From: Kosakonia pseudosacchari
GTDB lineage: Bacteria; Pseudomonadota; Gammaproteobacteria; Enterobacterales; Enterobacteriaceae
Reading direction: 5' to 3'
Length of the DNA stretch: 64,000 nucleotides
Assembly: GCF_900184035.1 (NCBI RefSeq)
Contig: NZ_FXWP01000011.1
Coordinates: 213,459 to 277,458 of the forward strand
Numbering within the stretch: the stretch's first letter is position 1; every line of letters begins with the position of its first letter. This document shows positions 55,914-64,000 of the stretch, piece by piece. A program made the translations under genes and the position numbers. The notes beneath the pieces were generated by a model, which was not told the DNA's origin, ran no database searches, and was given only the letters and a program-made list of their open reading frames with translations.

Positions 55914-56543
55914 TTACACTTGTTGTGCCTTCTGCAACGCCCGTTCGGTTGCCGGACGTGTACGAATACGCTCAAACCAGTTAAATACCGCCGGATAATC
56001 TTCCAGCTCGACGCGCTGGCGCGAATGGGCATTGATCCACGGCCAGGCGGCAATATCGGCAATACTGTAGTGCTCGCCTGCCAGCCACGGTACGCGTTCA
56101 AGACGCTTATTCAGCACCTGATATAAACGCTGGGTTTCTACCTGGTAGCGCTCAATAGCGTAGGGCACCGGCTGCGGCGCAAAGTGGTTAAAGTGGTGAT
56201 TCTGCCCGAGCATCGGCCCCAGCCCGCCGACCTGCCAGAACAGCCATTGCAGCGTAAGATGGCGTTCGCGGAGCTCGCCGCTGAGTAATTTTCCTGTTTT
56301 TTCTGCCAGATAAAGCAGGATGGCGCCGGATTCGAATATGCTAAGCGGCGCGCCGCCATCGGCGGGCAGATGGTCGACAATGGCCGGAATTTTGTTGTTA
56401 GGAGAGATGGTCAGAAAGTCGGGGCGAAACTGATCGCCCTTGCTGATATCAACACGGATCAGGCGATATTCCAGCTCCGCCTCTTCCAGAAAAAGCGTTA
56501 TTTTATGACCGTTTGGTGTGGGCGCAAAATAGAGGTCTATCAT
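55914..56543 (-). CDS. yfcG: Glutathione S-transferase-like disulfide reductase YfcG
   Basis: Nu-class GST with glutathione-dependent disulfide-bond reductase activity, related to yeast Ure2p. The ATG at 56543 (MIDLYFAPTPNGHKITL) has GGGAG upstream and gives 209 residues; the frame extends 120 bases more without support. N-terminal thioredoxin fold with Thr9 and Asn11 near the glutathione site, cis-Pro in NNKIPAIVD, then the helical domain (90-205, GPMLGQNHHFNHFAPQP). The C-terminal tail is six residues shorter than in E. coli. Confidence 0.94.
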   Translation of the reverse strand: MIDLYFAPTPNGHKITLFLEEAELEYRLIRVDISKGDQFRPDFLTISPNNKIPAIVDHLPADGGAPLSIFESGAILLYLAEKTGKLLSGELRERHLTLQWLFWQVGGLGPMLGQNHHFNHFAPQPVPYAIERYQVETQRLYQVLNKRLERVPWLAGEHYSIADIAAWPWINAHSRQRVELEDYPAVFNWFERIRTRPATERALQKAQQV

Positions 56544-56651
56544 CAAAGCTCCCGTTATGCGGAAAAGAAACGTCTGAGTTTGAGTATAGGTGTTACCTCT
56601 GATGCGTGAACTTTCATCAAGTGACAGGGCGCACAGGACGTTATATTTTGA

Positions 56652-57326
<675 letters not shown>

Positions 57327-57381
57327 TTAGCCCGGCAACTTCCGTTATTATGGGGCGTTTTCTTCCACATGAGGTGCAGTG

Positions 57382-57933
57382 ATGAAACTGATGTTTGCAT
57401 CGGATATTCATGGGTCGTTGCCCGCGACGGAACGCGTACTGGAACTGTTCGCGCAAAGTGATGCCCGCTGGTTGGTGATCCTTGGCGATGTGCTGAATCA
57501 CGGCCCGCGCAATGCCTTACCTGAAGGCTACAAGCCTGCGCAGGCTGCGGACCGTTTGAACGACCAGGCCAGCCGGATTATTGCCGTGCGCGGCAACTGC
57601 GACAGTGAAGTGGATCAGATGCTGCTGAAGTTCCCGATTACTGCGCCCTGGCAGCAGGTTTTACTGCCTGAACGCCGCCTGTTTTTGACGCACGGTCATC
57701 TCTTTGGCACGGATAACGAGCCGTCGCTGGCGGCGGGCGATGTGCTGATCTATGGTCATACCCATATTCCGGTTGCCGAAAAACGGGGCGAGATTTTCCA
57801 CTTTAACCCCGGTTCGGTCAGTATCCCAAAAGGTGGGTTCGCGGCCAGCTACGGCATGCTGGAAGAGAACGTATTGCGCGTTATCACACTTAATGATCAG
57901 CGGGTTATTGCGCAGGTCACGATTAATCCGTAA
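57382..57933 (+). CDS. yfcE: Phosphodiesterase YfcE
   Basis: Calcineurin-like metallophosphoesterase of the MJ0936 type, acting in vitro on phosphodiester model substrates; true substrate unknown. The ATG at 57382 has GAGG seven bases upstream (a GTG one codon earlier is the alternative) and gives 183 residues. Metal ligands are in ASDIHGS (Asp8, His10), ILGDVLNHGPRN, RGNCDSEVD, THGH and YGHTHIP. It lies 55 bases downstream of yfcF. Confidence 0.95.
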   Translation: MKLMFASDIHGSLPATERVLELFAQSDARWLVILGDVLNHGPRNALPEGYKPAQAADRLNDQASRIIAVRGNCDSEVDQMLLKFPITAPWQQVLLPERRLFLTHGHLFGTDNEPSLAAGDVLIYGHTHIPVAEKRGEIFHFNPGSVSIPKGGFAASYGMLEENVLRVITLNDQRVIAQVTINP

Positions 57934-57987
57934 GTTACCTTTCAACCGAAACGCGCCAACAGAGCGCCCTAAAGAGAAGATTTCCCG

Positions 57988-58533
57988 ATGGTGGAACAGA
58001 GTCATTTTGCAGGCATGGAGTGGGTGGATATTGTCAATGAAGACAATGAGGTGATAGCGCAGGCCAGCCGGCAGCAAATGCGGGCGCAATGTCTGCGTCA
58101 CCGCGCAACCTACATTGTGGTGCATGATGGGATGGGCAAAGTGCTGGTGCAGCGTCGCACAGAGATCAAAGATTTTATGCCCGGTATGCTGGATGCCACC
58201 GCTGGTGGTGTGGTGCAGGCAGGGGAAAACCTGCTGGATTCCGCGCGCCGCGAAGCGGAAGAAGAGTTAGGCATCGCCGGGGTGCCGTTTGCCGAACATG
58301 GTCAGTTTTACTTTGAAGATGAACACTGTCGGGTCTGGGGCGGGCTGTTCAGCTGTGTTTCTCATGGGCCGTTCGCGTTGCAGGAAGAAGAAGTTAGCGA
58401 AGTCTGCTGGATGACGCCGGAAGAGATCACCGCCCGCTGTGACGAGTTTACGAGTGATTCGCTGAAAGCGCTGGCGTTGTGGATGACGCGCAATGCCAGC
58501 AATGACGTGGAAATAGCGCAGGAAACGGAATAA
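57988..58533 (+). CDS. yfcD: Nudix hydrolase YfcD
   Basis: Nudix protein of 181 residues with an IPP-isomerase-like fold; it is a probable nucleotide-derivative hydrolase of unknown substrate. The Nudix box is complete: Gly-x5-Glu-x7-Arg-Glu-Ala-x-Glu-Glu-x-Gly-Ile ([20 protein letters not shown] and on). The N-terminal part [20 protein letters not shown] is typical of YfcD. Its TAA abuts the stop codon of the LacI-type gene on the other strand. In E. coli yfcC follows; here the PTS operon does. Confidence 0.94.
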   Translation: MVEQSHFAGMEWVDIVNEDNEVIAQASRQQMRAQCLRHRATYIVVHDGMGKVLVQRRTEIKDFMPGMLDATAGGVVQAGENLLDSARREAEEELGIAGVPFAEHGQFYFEDEHCRVWGGLFSCVSHGPFALQEEEVSEVCWMTPEEITARCDEFTSDSLKALALWMTRNASNDVEIAQETE

Positions 58534-59553
58534 CTAGCAGCTATCACGCAAGCAAAACGTCGGTGCAATCGGCGTTTTGTTCTCCCAGGTTTCATCATTC
58601 AGGCGCGCCAGCAGTGCGCGTCCTGCTTCAATACCAATCTTACGATGCGGCACGGAAATTGTCGTTAAAGGCGGCACACATACCCGGCTGACATCGCTGT
58701 CGCCGAAGCCGACAATCGCTAAATCATCCGGAACCTTAATTCTGCGCCGTTGACACTCATATAGCGCGCCGCAAGCCAGCTCATCCGAGACACATACCAG
58801 TGCGTCCAGTTCCGGCCACGCCAGCAGAAACTCCGGCAATTGTGCCGCGCCCGTTGAAAAGACAGGGGGGGCGGCGGCGTTGATCACCCGGTTCGGTGAC
58901 AGATGATGTCGCAGCATCGCTTTATACCAGCCCTGCAAATGTTGCTGGAAAATCCACTGTTCCTGGTTGGCGCACAATAAACCGATATTTTGATAACCGC
59001 GCTGAACCAACATTTGCGTCAGTTCGAACATCGCCGCAACGTTATCAATACCGATATTCATATCTATCGGATCGGCACGCACCGCACCAATTTCGATCAC
59101 CGGTATGGAGGCGTTTTTCAGCCAGTGGCGTACCGTGTCGCTATGTTCGACGCTGAGTAAAATTGCCGCGGCCAGATTGGAGGCGAGCAGGGTTTCCAGC
59201 AGCTTCTCCTCCTGCTCCAGCCGGTGTTGTGATTCGGCGAGCATGATTTGATAGCCAGCAGGCTGTAAAACCTGCTGCAAACCGGCGAACATTTCCGAGC
59301 AGCCGGATTCGGCAAGGCTTGGCACCACCATGGCGATCGTCCACGATGAGGCGGAAGCCAGCGCGCTGGCTGCCAGGTTGGGCATGTATCCCAGTTCCTG
59401 TACCGCGGCTTCTATCTTCTCGCGCAATTTATCTGAGACCTGCTCTGGGGTACGTAATGCCCGTGAGACAGTCATGGTGCCGACGCCCGCCAGTTGCGCC
59501 ACATCGGCAAGAGTGACTTTTCCTGTGCTCCGACGTTTTCGGGTTATTGTCAT
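58534..59553 (-). CDS. LacI/GntR-type transcriptional repressor
   Basis: Local regulator of the adjoining PTS/transketolase operon. The ATG at 59553 (MTITRKRRSTGKVTLADVAQ) has AGGA six bases upstream and gives 339 residues, the LacI-family size; a longer frame of 409 residues reaches across the promoter and operators and is rejected. HTH about 13-35 (TLADVAQLAGVGTMTVSRAL) with hinge helix LGYMPNLAASALAS, then a periplasmic-binding-type effector domain. GTMTVSRALRTPEQV is closest to gluconate-repressor types. The effector is unknown. It is divergent from the EIIA gene; two TAGCGCTA palindromes lie between them. Confidence 0.9.
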   Translation of the reverse strand: MTITRKRRSTGKVTLADVAQLAGVGTMTVSRALRTPEQVSDKLREKIEAAVQELGYMPNLAASALASASSWTIAMVVPSLAESGCSEMFAGLQQVLQPAGYQIMLAESQHRLEQEEKLLETLLASNLAAAILLSVEHSDTVRHWLKNASIPVIEIGAVRADPIDMNIGIDNVAAMFELTQMLVQRGYQNIGLLCANQEQWIFQQHLQGWYKAMLRHHLSPNRVINAAAPPVFSTGAAQLPEFLLAWPELDALVCVSDELACGALYECQRRRIKVPDDLAIVGFGDSDVSRVCVPPLTTISVPHRKIGIEAGRALLARLNDETWENKTPIAPTFCLRDSC

Positions 59554-59663
59554 TCCGTTTCCTGACAGCCCTGATAGCTCAGGCGCTGAGTTATGAGTCA
59601 TCTCAAGGGAGTATACGCCGGAAATCCCTGCTTTTTCTGCGAATTCCTCTGCGTTTTCATATC

Positions 59664-59677
59664 TGATAGCGCTATCA
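59664..59677. promoter_or_regulatory. Operator 1 of the PTS/transketolase operon
   Basis: TGATAGCGCTATCA is a perfect 14-bp palindrome with the central CG pair typical of LacI-family operators, 111 bases before the regulator start. Confidence 0.75.
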
Positions 59678-59698
59678 CAATTTTCGATCATTCTTGTT

Positions 59699-59710
59699 GG
59701 TAGCGCTATC
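59699..59710. promoter_or_regulatory. Operator 2 of the PTS/transketolase operon
   Basis: GGTAGCGCTATC repeats the core TAGCGCTA of operator 1, with centres 34 bp apart, about three helical turns, and lies 78 bases before the EIIA start. Confidence 0.7.
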
Positions 59711-59787
59711 TTTGAGACTACCATCACGGATAAGCGCTGCTGAGTTGCATAAAGTTTGCCCATCTCATCCCCGATAAGGAGTGCGAA

Positions 59788-60231
59788 GTGTTAAACCAAT
59801 GGCTTAACGAGAAGACCATTCAGATGCTTGAAAACGTCGAAGACTGGCCGCAAGCGCTGGAAATCTGCGCCAGGCCGCTGCTCGCGTCTGGCACCATTAC
59901 GCCGGAGTATGTGACAGCCATTGTCGCGCAGCACCAAAAATTGGGTCCGTATTATGTGCTGGCACCAGGACTTGCCATGCCGCATGCCAGACCAGAGGAA
60001 GGGGCGAAAGGATTAGGCCTGTCATTATTAAAATTGTCTCGCGGAGTGAATTTTGGATCTGAAGAATCCGATCCGGTTGACATCATTATTATGCTGGCCG
60101 CACCAGATAAACACAGCCATGTCGAGATGATCGCCGCGCTGGCAGAGTTATTCTCCAGCGATGAAGATATGGCGCAATTACATCGTGCAAATACTCTGGA
60201 GGAAATTAAAAACATTATTCAACGCTTCTGA
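59788..60231 (+). CDS. PTS EIIA component, ascorbate (UlaC/SgaA) type
   Basis: Phosphocarrier that takes phosphate from HPr and passes it to the EIIB below. The start is GTG at 59788 with AGGAG six bases upstream; 147 residues. It belongs to the mannitol/fructose-type EIIA fold; the phosphorylated His66 is in APGLAMPHARPEEGAKGLGL. First gene of a five-gene operon. The sequence is UlaC-like, but none of the ascorbate-catabolic genes ulaD-G are present. Confidence 0.9.
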   Translation: MLNQWLNEKTIQMLENVEDWPQALEICARPLLASGTITPEYVTAIVAQHQKLGPYYVLAPGLAMPHARPEEGAKGLGLSLLKLSRGVNFGSEESDPVDIIIMLAAPDKHSHVEMIAALAELFSSDEDMAQLHRANTLEEIKNIIQRF

Positions 60232-60311
60232 TTTTTATTTTTTTCACCAGTGATGAGACATTGCCTGCTATGGGCGATGCGGTCGTACTCTACTCAAAAA
60301 AGGTAAATACA

Positions 60312-60584
60312 ATGAAAATAATGGCAATTTGCGGATCCGGCCTGGGAAGTAGTTTTATGGTCGAAATGAATATTAAAAAAGTACTTAAAAAATTAAATAT
60401 TGAAGCGGAAGTTGAGCATTCCGACCTCTCTTCCGCCACACCAGGTGCCGCCGATGTGTTTGTGATGGCAAAAGATATCGCCGCCAGCGCCAGCGTGCCG
60501 GAAAACCAGTTGGTGGTACTTAATAATATTATTGATATCAATGAACTGGAAGCGAAAATCAGCGCTTTCTTCGCCAGCCGTTAA
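60312..60584 (+). CDS. PTS EIIB component, ascorbate (UlaB/SgaB) type
   Basis: Carries phosphate on a cysteine and donates it to the sugar during import. The ATG at 60312 (MKIMAICGSGLGSS) gives 90 residues; the open frame begins 51 bases earlier without a ribosome site. The phosphorylated Cys7 lies in the P-loop-like motif CGSGLGSSFMVEMNI. The 80-bp gap after the EIIA gene is AT-rich. Confidence 0.9.
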   Translation: MKIMAICGSGLGSSFMVEMNIKKVLKKLNIEAEVEHSDLSSATPGAADVFVMAKDIAASASVPENQLVVLNNIIDINELEAKISAFFASR

Positions 60585-60636
60585 CATCAACCGGATGCAG
60601 TGCACCATGGTGCGACATGCATAAAGCGAGGTGGAT

Positions 60637-62028
60637 ATGTTTATCCTTGAAACGCTCAATTTTGTTGTTGATATTTTGAAAGTCCCCTCTGTACTGGTGG
60701 GGTTAATTGCGCTGATTGGCCTGGTCGCGCAGAAAAAATCTTTTTCTGACGTTGTAAAAGGCACGGTTAAAACCATTCTTGGTTTTATCGTACTCGGCGG
60801 TGGTGCGACAGTACTCGTCGGCTCGTTAAATCCATTGGGCGGCATGTTTGAGCATGCTTTTAATATTCAGGGGATTATTCCTAATAACGAAGCGATTGTT
60901 TCTATTGCGCTTGAAAAATATGGTGCGTCAACAGCGCTGATCATGGCGTTCGGCATGGTGGCGAATATTATTGTGGCGCGTTTTACCCGTCTGAAATATA
61001 TATTTTTGACCGGGCATCATACCTTTTATATGGCCTGTATGATTGGCGTGATCCTTACCGTTGCCGGGTTTGAAGGTGTCGGTTTGGTGTTTACCGGTTC
61101 GCTGATCCTGGGCCTGGTGATGGCGTTTTTCCCGGCGATTGCACAGCGTTACATGAAGCGGATCACCGGCAATGATGATATCGCCTTTGGTCATTTTGGT
61201 ACGCTGGGCTACGTCTTATCAGGTTGGATTGGGAGTAAATGCGGGAAGGGATCACGTTCAACTGAGGAGATGAACCTGCCGAAAAACCTGAGCTTCCTGC
61301 GTGACAGCTCCATCTCTATCTCGCTGACGATGATCATTATTTACGTGATCCTCGCCGTTTGCGCCGGACGCGAATATGTTGAAAGCCAACTGAGCGCCGG
61401 GCAGAACTTCCTCGTCTACGCGATTATTCAGGCCATCACCTTTGCCGCGGGTGTGTTCATTATCCTGCAAGGTGTTCGCTTGATCCTGGCGGAAATTGTT
61501 CCGGCGTTTACCGGCTTTTCCGAAAAACTGGTACCAAACGCCCGCCCGGCGCTGGATTGCCCGGTGGTTTATCCCTATGCGCCAAACGCGGTATTGGTCG
61601 GTTTCTTGTTCAGCTTTCTCGGCGGACTGGTGGGGCTGTTCCTGCTCGGCCAGATGAAGCTGGTGCTGATTCTGCCAGGCGTGGTGCCGCACTTCTTCAC
61701 CGGTGCGACGGCGGGTGTGTTTGGTAACGCTACCGGCGGTCGACGTGGCGCGATGATCGGTGCCTTCGCCAATGGTTTGCTGATCACTTTCCTGCCGGTA
61801 TTGCTGCTGCCAGTACTGGGTGCGCTCGGCTTTGCCAATACCACTTTCTCCGATGCTGACTTTGGCTTTATTGGCATTGTGCTGGGCAATCTGGCGCGTT
61901 ATCTGTCACCGATGGTCATTACCGGCGTGGTGGTGGCGCTGTTCATCGCATTAGTGATCTGGAATGTGATGTCGAAAAGCAAGACGACTGCGAGCGATGC
62001 AGATGAAAAGAATGGAGCGAAGTCATGA
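60637..62028 (+). CDS. PTS EIIC permease, UlaA/SgaT type
   Basis: Membrane channel component of the PTS. The ATG at 60637 has GAGG five bases upstream and gives 463 residues; a GTG two codons earlier is possible. It has about eleven hydrophobic segments and the UlaA-family features: LTGHHTFYMACM near residue 125, HFGTLGYVLSGWIGSKCGKGSRSTEE-type loop near 190-210 (given here in part) and GVVPHFFTGATAGVFGNATG near 350. By homology the substrate is a pentose-like or sugar-acid molecule. The stop overlaps the transketolase gene (ATGA). Confidence 0.9.
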   Translation: MFILETLNFVVDILKVPSVLVGLIALIGLVAQKKSFSDVVKGTVKTILGFIVLGGGATVLVGSLNPLGGMFEHAFNIQGIIPNNEAIVSIALEKYGASTALIMAFGMVANIIVARFTRLKYIFLTGHHTFYMACMIGVILTVAGFEGVGLVFTGSLILGLVMAFFPAIAQRYMKRITGNDDIAFGHFGTLGYVLSGWIGSKCGKGSRSTEEMNLPKNLSFLRDSSISISLTMIIIYVILAVCAGREYVESQLSAGQNFLVYAIIQAITFAAGVFIILQGVRLILAEIVPAFTGFSEKLVPNARPALDCPVVYPYAPNAVLVGFLFSFLGGLVGLFLLGQMKLVLILPGVVPHFFTGATAGVFGNATGGRRGAMIGAFANGLLITFLPVLLLPVLGALGFANTTFSDADFGFIGIVLGNLARYLSPMVITGVVVALFIALVIWNVMSKSKTTASDADEKNGAKS

Positions 62029-62858
62029 GCACATTTGCAGAAATAACACAATTTGCACGGGACATTCGTGTCGCCACGCTCAAGGCCTTAACGCATCTCG
62101 GCTTTGGTCATTATGGTGGCAGCATGTCGGTGGTGGAAACCCTCGCGGTGCTGTATGGCGAGGTCATGCGAGTTGATCCGTCTGACCCCGACTGGCCGGA
62201 ACGCGACTACTTTGTGCTCTCGAAAGGCCATGCAGGCCCGGCACTGTATAGTACGTTGGCACTGAAAGGTTTTTTCCCGCAGGAAGCGCTGATGACGCTC
62301 AACGAAAATGGTACCCGATTGCCAAGCCATCCGGATCGCTTAAAAACCCGCGGTGTAGATGCCACGACAGGATCACTTGGTCAGGGCATTTCTATCGCGG
62401 GCGGAATAGCGCTGGGCCATAAGCTGGCGGGCAGGTCTAATCGCGTGTTTTGCATCGTTGGCGATGGAGAACTGAATGAAGGGCAGTGCTGGGAAGCATT
62501 CCAGTTTATTGCCCATCATCGGCTCAACAATCTGACGGTGTTTGTCGACTGGAACAAGCAACAGCTGGATGGCGAACTGGATGAAATTATTTGCGCCTTC
62601 GATCTGGAAGGGAAATTTCGCGCCTTCGGCTTTGATGTTTGCACGGTGAAGGGGAACGATATTGCTGCGCTTCTGGATGTGGTGAAGCCTGTTCCGCCAG
62701 CGGATGCCAGACCGCGGCTGGTTATCCTCGACAGCATTAAAGGGCAGGGGGTACCGTACCTTGAGAATCTCAGCAATTCGCACCATTTACGCCTGACGGA
62801 TGAGATGAGGCAGGCGCTAAACGATACCATCGAACAACTGGAGGCGACGCATGATTAA
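62025..62858 (+). CDS. Transketolase, N-terminal (ThDP pyrophosphate-binding) subunit
   Basis: N-terminal half of a two-gene transketolase, 277 residues. The ThDP/metal motif is complete: Gly146-Asp147-Gly148 followed by ELNEGQCWEAFQFIAHHR and VDWNKQQ. Upstream motifs GHYGGSMSVVETLAVLYG and LSKGHAGPALYSTLALKG carry the conserved His residues. It overlaps the EIIC gene by four bases and the C-terminal gene by eight, so one mRNA and probably one heteromer. Split transketolases occur in other sugar-catabolic loci, for example apulose-4-phosphate transketolases. Confidence 0.92.
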   Translation: MSTFAEITQFARDIRVATLKALTHLGFGHYGGSMSVVETLAVLYGEVMRVDPSDPDWPERDYFVLSKGHAGPALYSTLALKGFFPQEALMTLNENGTRLPSHPDRLKTRGVDATTGSLGQGISIAGGIALGHKLAGRSNRVFCIVGDGELNEGQCWEAFQFIAHHRLNNLTVFVDWNKQQLDGELDEIICAFDLEGKFRAFGFDVCTVKGNDIAALLDVVKPVPPADARPRLVILDSIKGQGVPYLENLSNSHHLRLTDEMRQALNDTIEQLEATHD

Positions 62859-63804
62859 GGTGGCTGAACCGGGCGGCAAAGACAGCATTGAGATGCGTAA
62901 AGTTTATGCCGGTTTTATCAGTGAGCAGATCGAGTCGGGCAGTAACATTATTGCTCTGGAAGCCGATTTGATGAGCTCAATGGCGATGGATGGTGTCCAT
63001 AAAAAGTATCCGCAACAGGTGATAAATTGCGGCATCATGGAAGCCAATGTGATCGGCACGGCAGCGGGGCTTTCACTGACCGGACGTAAACCGTTTGTGC
63101 ATACATTCACCGCCTTTGCCAGCCGACGCTGTTTCGACCAGTTGTTTATGGCGCTAGATTACCAGCGCAACAATGTGAAGGTCATCGCTTCCGATGCGGG
63201 TGTCACCGCGTGCCATAACGGCGGGACGCATATGTCATTTGAGGATATGGGGATTGTGCGCGGGCTGGCGCATTCGGTCGTGCTGGAGGTGACAGATGCG
63301 GTGATGTTCTCCGATATTCTGCATCAACTGGCAGATCTGGAAGGCTTTTACTGGGTGCGCACCATTCGCAAACAGGCCCCCACTATCTACCAGCCGGGAT
63401 CGCGGTTTACGATCGGTAAAGGTAATGTCCTGCGCGAGGGGACAGACATTACGTTAATCGCTAACGGCATTATGGTGGCAGAAGCGCTGACCGCCTCGCA
63501 GCAACTGGCGCAGGAGGGCATTAGCGCGGCGGTGATCGATATGTTTACCTTAAAACCTATCGATCGTGCGCTGGTGAAGAACTACGCAGAAAAGACCAGG
63601 CGGATTGTTACCTGTGAGAACCACAGCATTCATAACGGACTGGGCTCTGCCGTGGCTGAAGTGTTAGTGGAAACTTGCCCGGTGCCAATGCGTCGTGTCG
63701 GTGTGAAAGAGCGCTATGGTCAGGTGGGAACACAGGATTTTCTGCAACAAGAGTATGGGCTAACGGCGAATGACATCGTGGCGGCGGCTCGGGAGCTACT
63801 GTGA
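62851..63804 (+). CDS. Transketolase, C-terminal subunit
   Basis: Pyrimidine-binding and C-terminal domains of the split transketolase, 317 residues. The Glu that activates ThDP is Glu64 in INCGIMEANVIGTAAGL, followed by RKPFVHTFTAFASRRCFDQ and DAGVTACHNGGTHMSFEDMG. The C-terminal transketolase domain starts near residue 190 (GTDITLIANGIMVAEAL). With the N-terminal gene the pair totals 594 residues against roughly 660 for single-chain transketolase. Last gene of the operon, then a terminator. Confidence 0.92.
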   Translation: MIKVAEPGGKDSIEMRKVYAGFISEQIESGSNIIALEADLMSSMAMDGVHKKYPQQVINCGIMEANVIGTAAGLSLTGRKPFVHTFTAFASRRCFDQLFMALDYQRNNVKVIASDAGVTACHNGGTHMSFEDMGIVRGLAHSVVLEVTDAVMFSDILHQLADLEGFYWVRTIRKQAPTIYQPGSRFTIGKGNVLREGTDITLIANGIMVAEALTASQQLAQEGISAAVIDMFTLKPIDRALVKNYAEKTRRIVTCENHSIHNGLGSAVAEVLVETCPVPMRRVGVKERYGQVGTQDFLQQEYGLTANDIVAAARELL

Positions 63805-63824
63805 ATAAGCGGGGATAAATAAAA

Positions 63825-63849
63825 AAGGCGACCATCAGGTCGCCTTTTT
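63825..63849 (+). terminator. Terminator of the PTS/transketolase operon
   Basis: AAGGCGACC-ATCA-GGTCGCCTT is a perfect 9-bp stem preceded by A and followed by T. Confidence 0.9.
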
Positions 63850-63854
63850 GTTGT

Positions 63855-64000
63855 CTATAGAAAACCCCCAGCTAGGCTGGGGGTTCCGGAAAGCTTTCAG
63901 CTTTAAGCCAGTTATTAAAACCCCTTTTGATTTGTTAAAACAGCTTGCGGTCTGGCAACTGCAAAAGTTCAACAAGAAATCAAAAGGGGGGCCCGATGGG
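63855..64000 (+). mobile_element. tnpA: IS200 left end, running off the window
   Basis: The sequence agrees with the IS200 left end as I remember it. It has the subterminal hairpin AACCCCCAGC-TAG-GCTGGGGGTT (63863-63885) recognised by the Y1 transposase, then a leader in which CCCCTTTTGATTT (63921-63933) pairs with AAATCAAAAGGGG (63977-63989), burying the ribosome site. The transposase ATG is at 63996, and only its first codons (Met-Gly) are visible. The element sits a few bases after the operon terminator, in the same direction. The exact left boundary is uncertain by a few bases. Confidence 0.85.

Noticed and set aside
59554..59763. N-terminal extension of the LacI-type repressor
   Set aside because: It covers the operator palindromes and lies before the normal LacI HTH start; the internal ATG has a good ribosome site.

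Overview
The window is a stretch of an enterobacterial chromosome (Enterobacteriaceae; the gene content fits the Enterobacter/Kosakonia/Klebsiella side better than Escherichia). Almost every core protein aligns from memory, over its full length, with an E. coli K-12 protein, and the order follows the E. coli mntH-to-yfcD segment. The accessory genes set it apart: an indolepyruvate decarboxylase (ipdC, auxin pathway), a complete histidine-utilisation (hut) cluster with Klebsiella-type control sites, an orphan 6-phospho-beta-glucosidase, and a PTS/split-transketolase operon. Together they suggest a plant- or soil-associated enteric. I saw no frameshifted genes, no CRISPR array, no prophage and one tRNA.

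Layout. 1-11.1 kb: mntH (5' end outside the window), ypeC, an aldo-keto reductase divergent from ipdC, yfeO, glk, the pyruvate-sensing two-component pair ypdB/ypdA, alaC and the tiny membrane protein ypdK. 11.1-18.0 kb: hutIGC and hutUH. 18.0-26.6 kb: tRNA-Arg(CCU) (argW), yfdC, mlaA, fadL, yfcZ, the fadIJ beta-oxidation operon and sixA. 26.6-35.3 kb: smrB, prmB-aroC-mepA-yfcA-epmC-yfcL, mnmC and fabB. 35.3-49.3 kb: yfcJ, a BglA-like glycosidase, flk, pdxB-usg-truA-dedA, accD, folC-dedD, cvpA-purF and ubiX. 49.6-53.7 kb: argT and hisJQMP, the lysine/arginine/ornithine and histidine ABC transporter. 53.7-58.5 kb: an unrecognised membrane protein, a GNAT acetyltransferase, yfcH, yfcG, yfcF, yfcE and yfcD. 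58.5-63.8 kb: a LacI-family regulator divergent from PTS EIIA, EIIB, EIIC and the two halves of a transketolase. From about 63.85 kb the left end of an IS200 element begins and runs off the window.

How the parts work together. Nitrogen scavenging is prominent. HisJQMP and ArgT import histidine and basic amino acids, and their promoters carry sigma-54 and NtrC-like sites. The hut enzymes degrade histidine, and hutU carries CRP-, NAC- and HutC-like sites at the spacing known for Klebsiella. Fatty-acid traffic is linked by FadR-like operators at fadL, fadI and fabB, the last also with a FabR palindrome. cvpA-purF has a PurR box. ipdC has a TyrR-like box. The right-hand operon looks like a self-contained route in which a sugar is phosphorylated on import and then passed to a dedicated two-subunit transketolase; its substrate cannot be read from the sequence.

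The least explained items are that PTS/transketolase operon, a roughly 146-bp near-palindrome between cvpA and purF, and the 188-residue membrane protein beside hisP.
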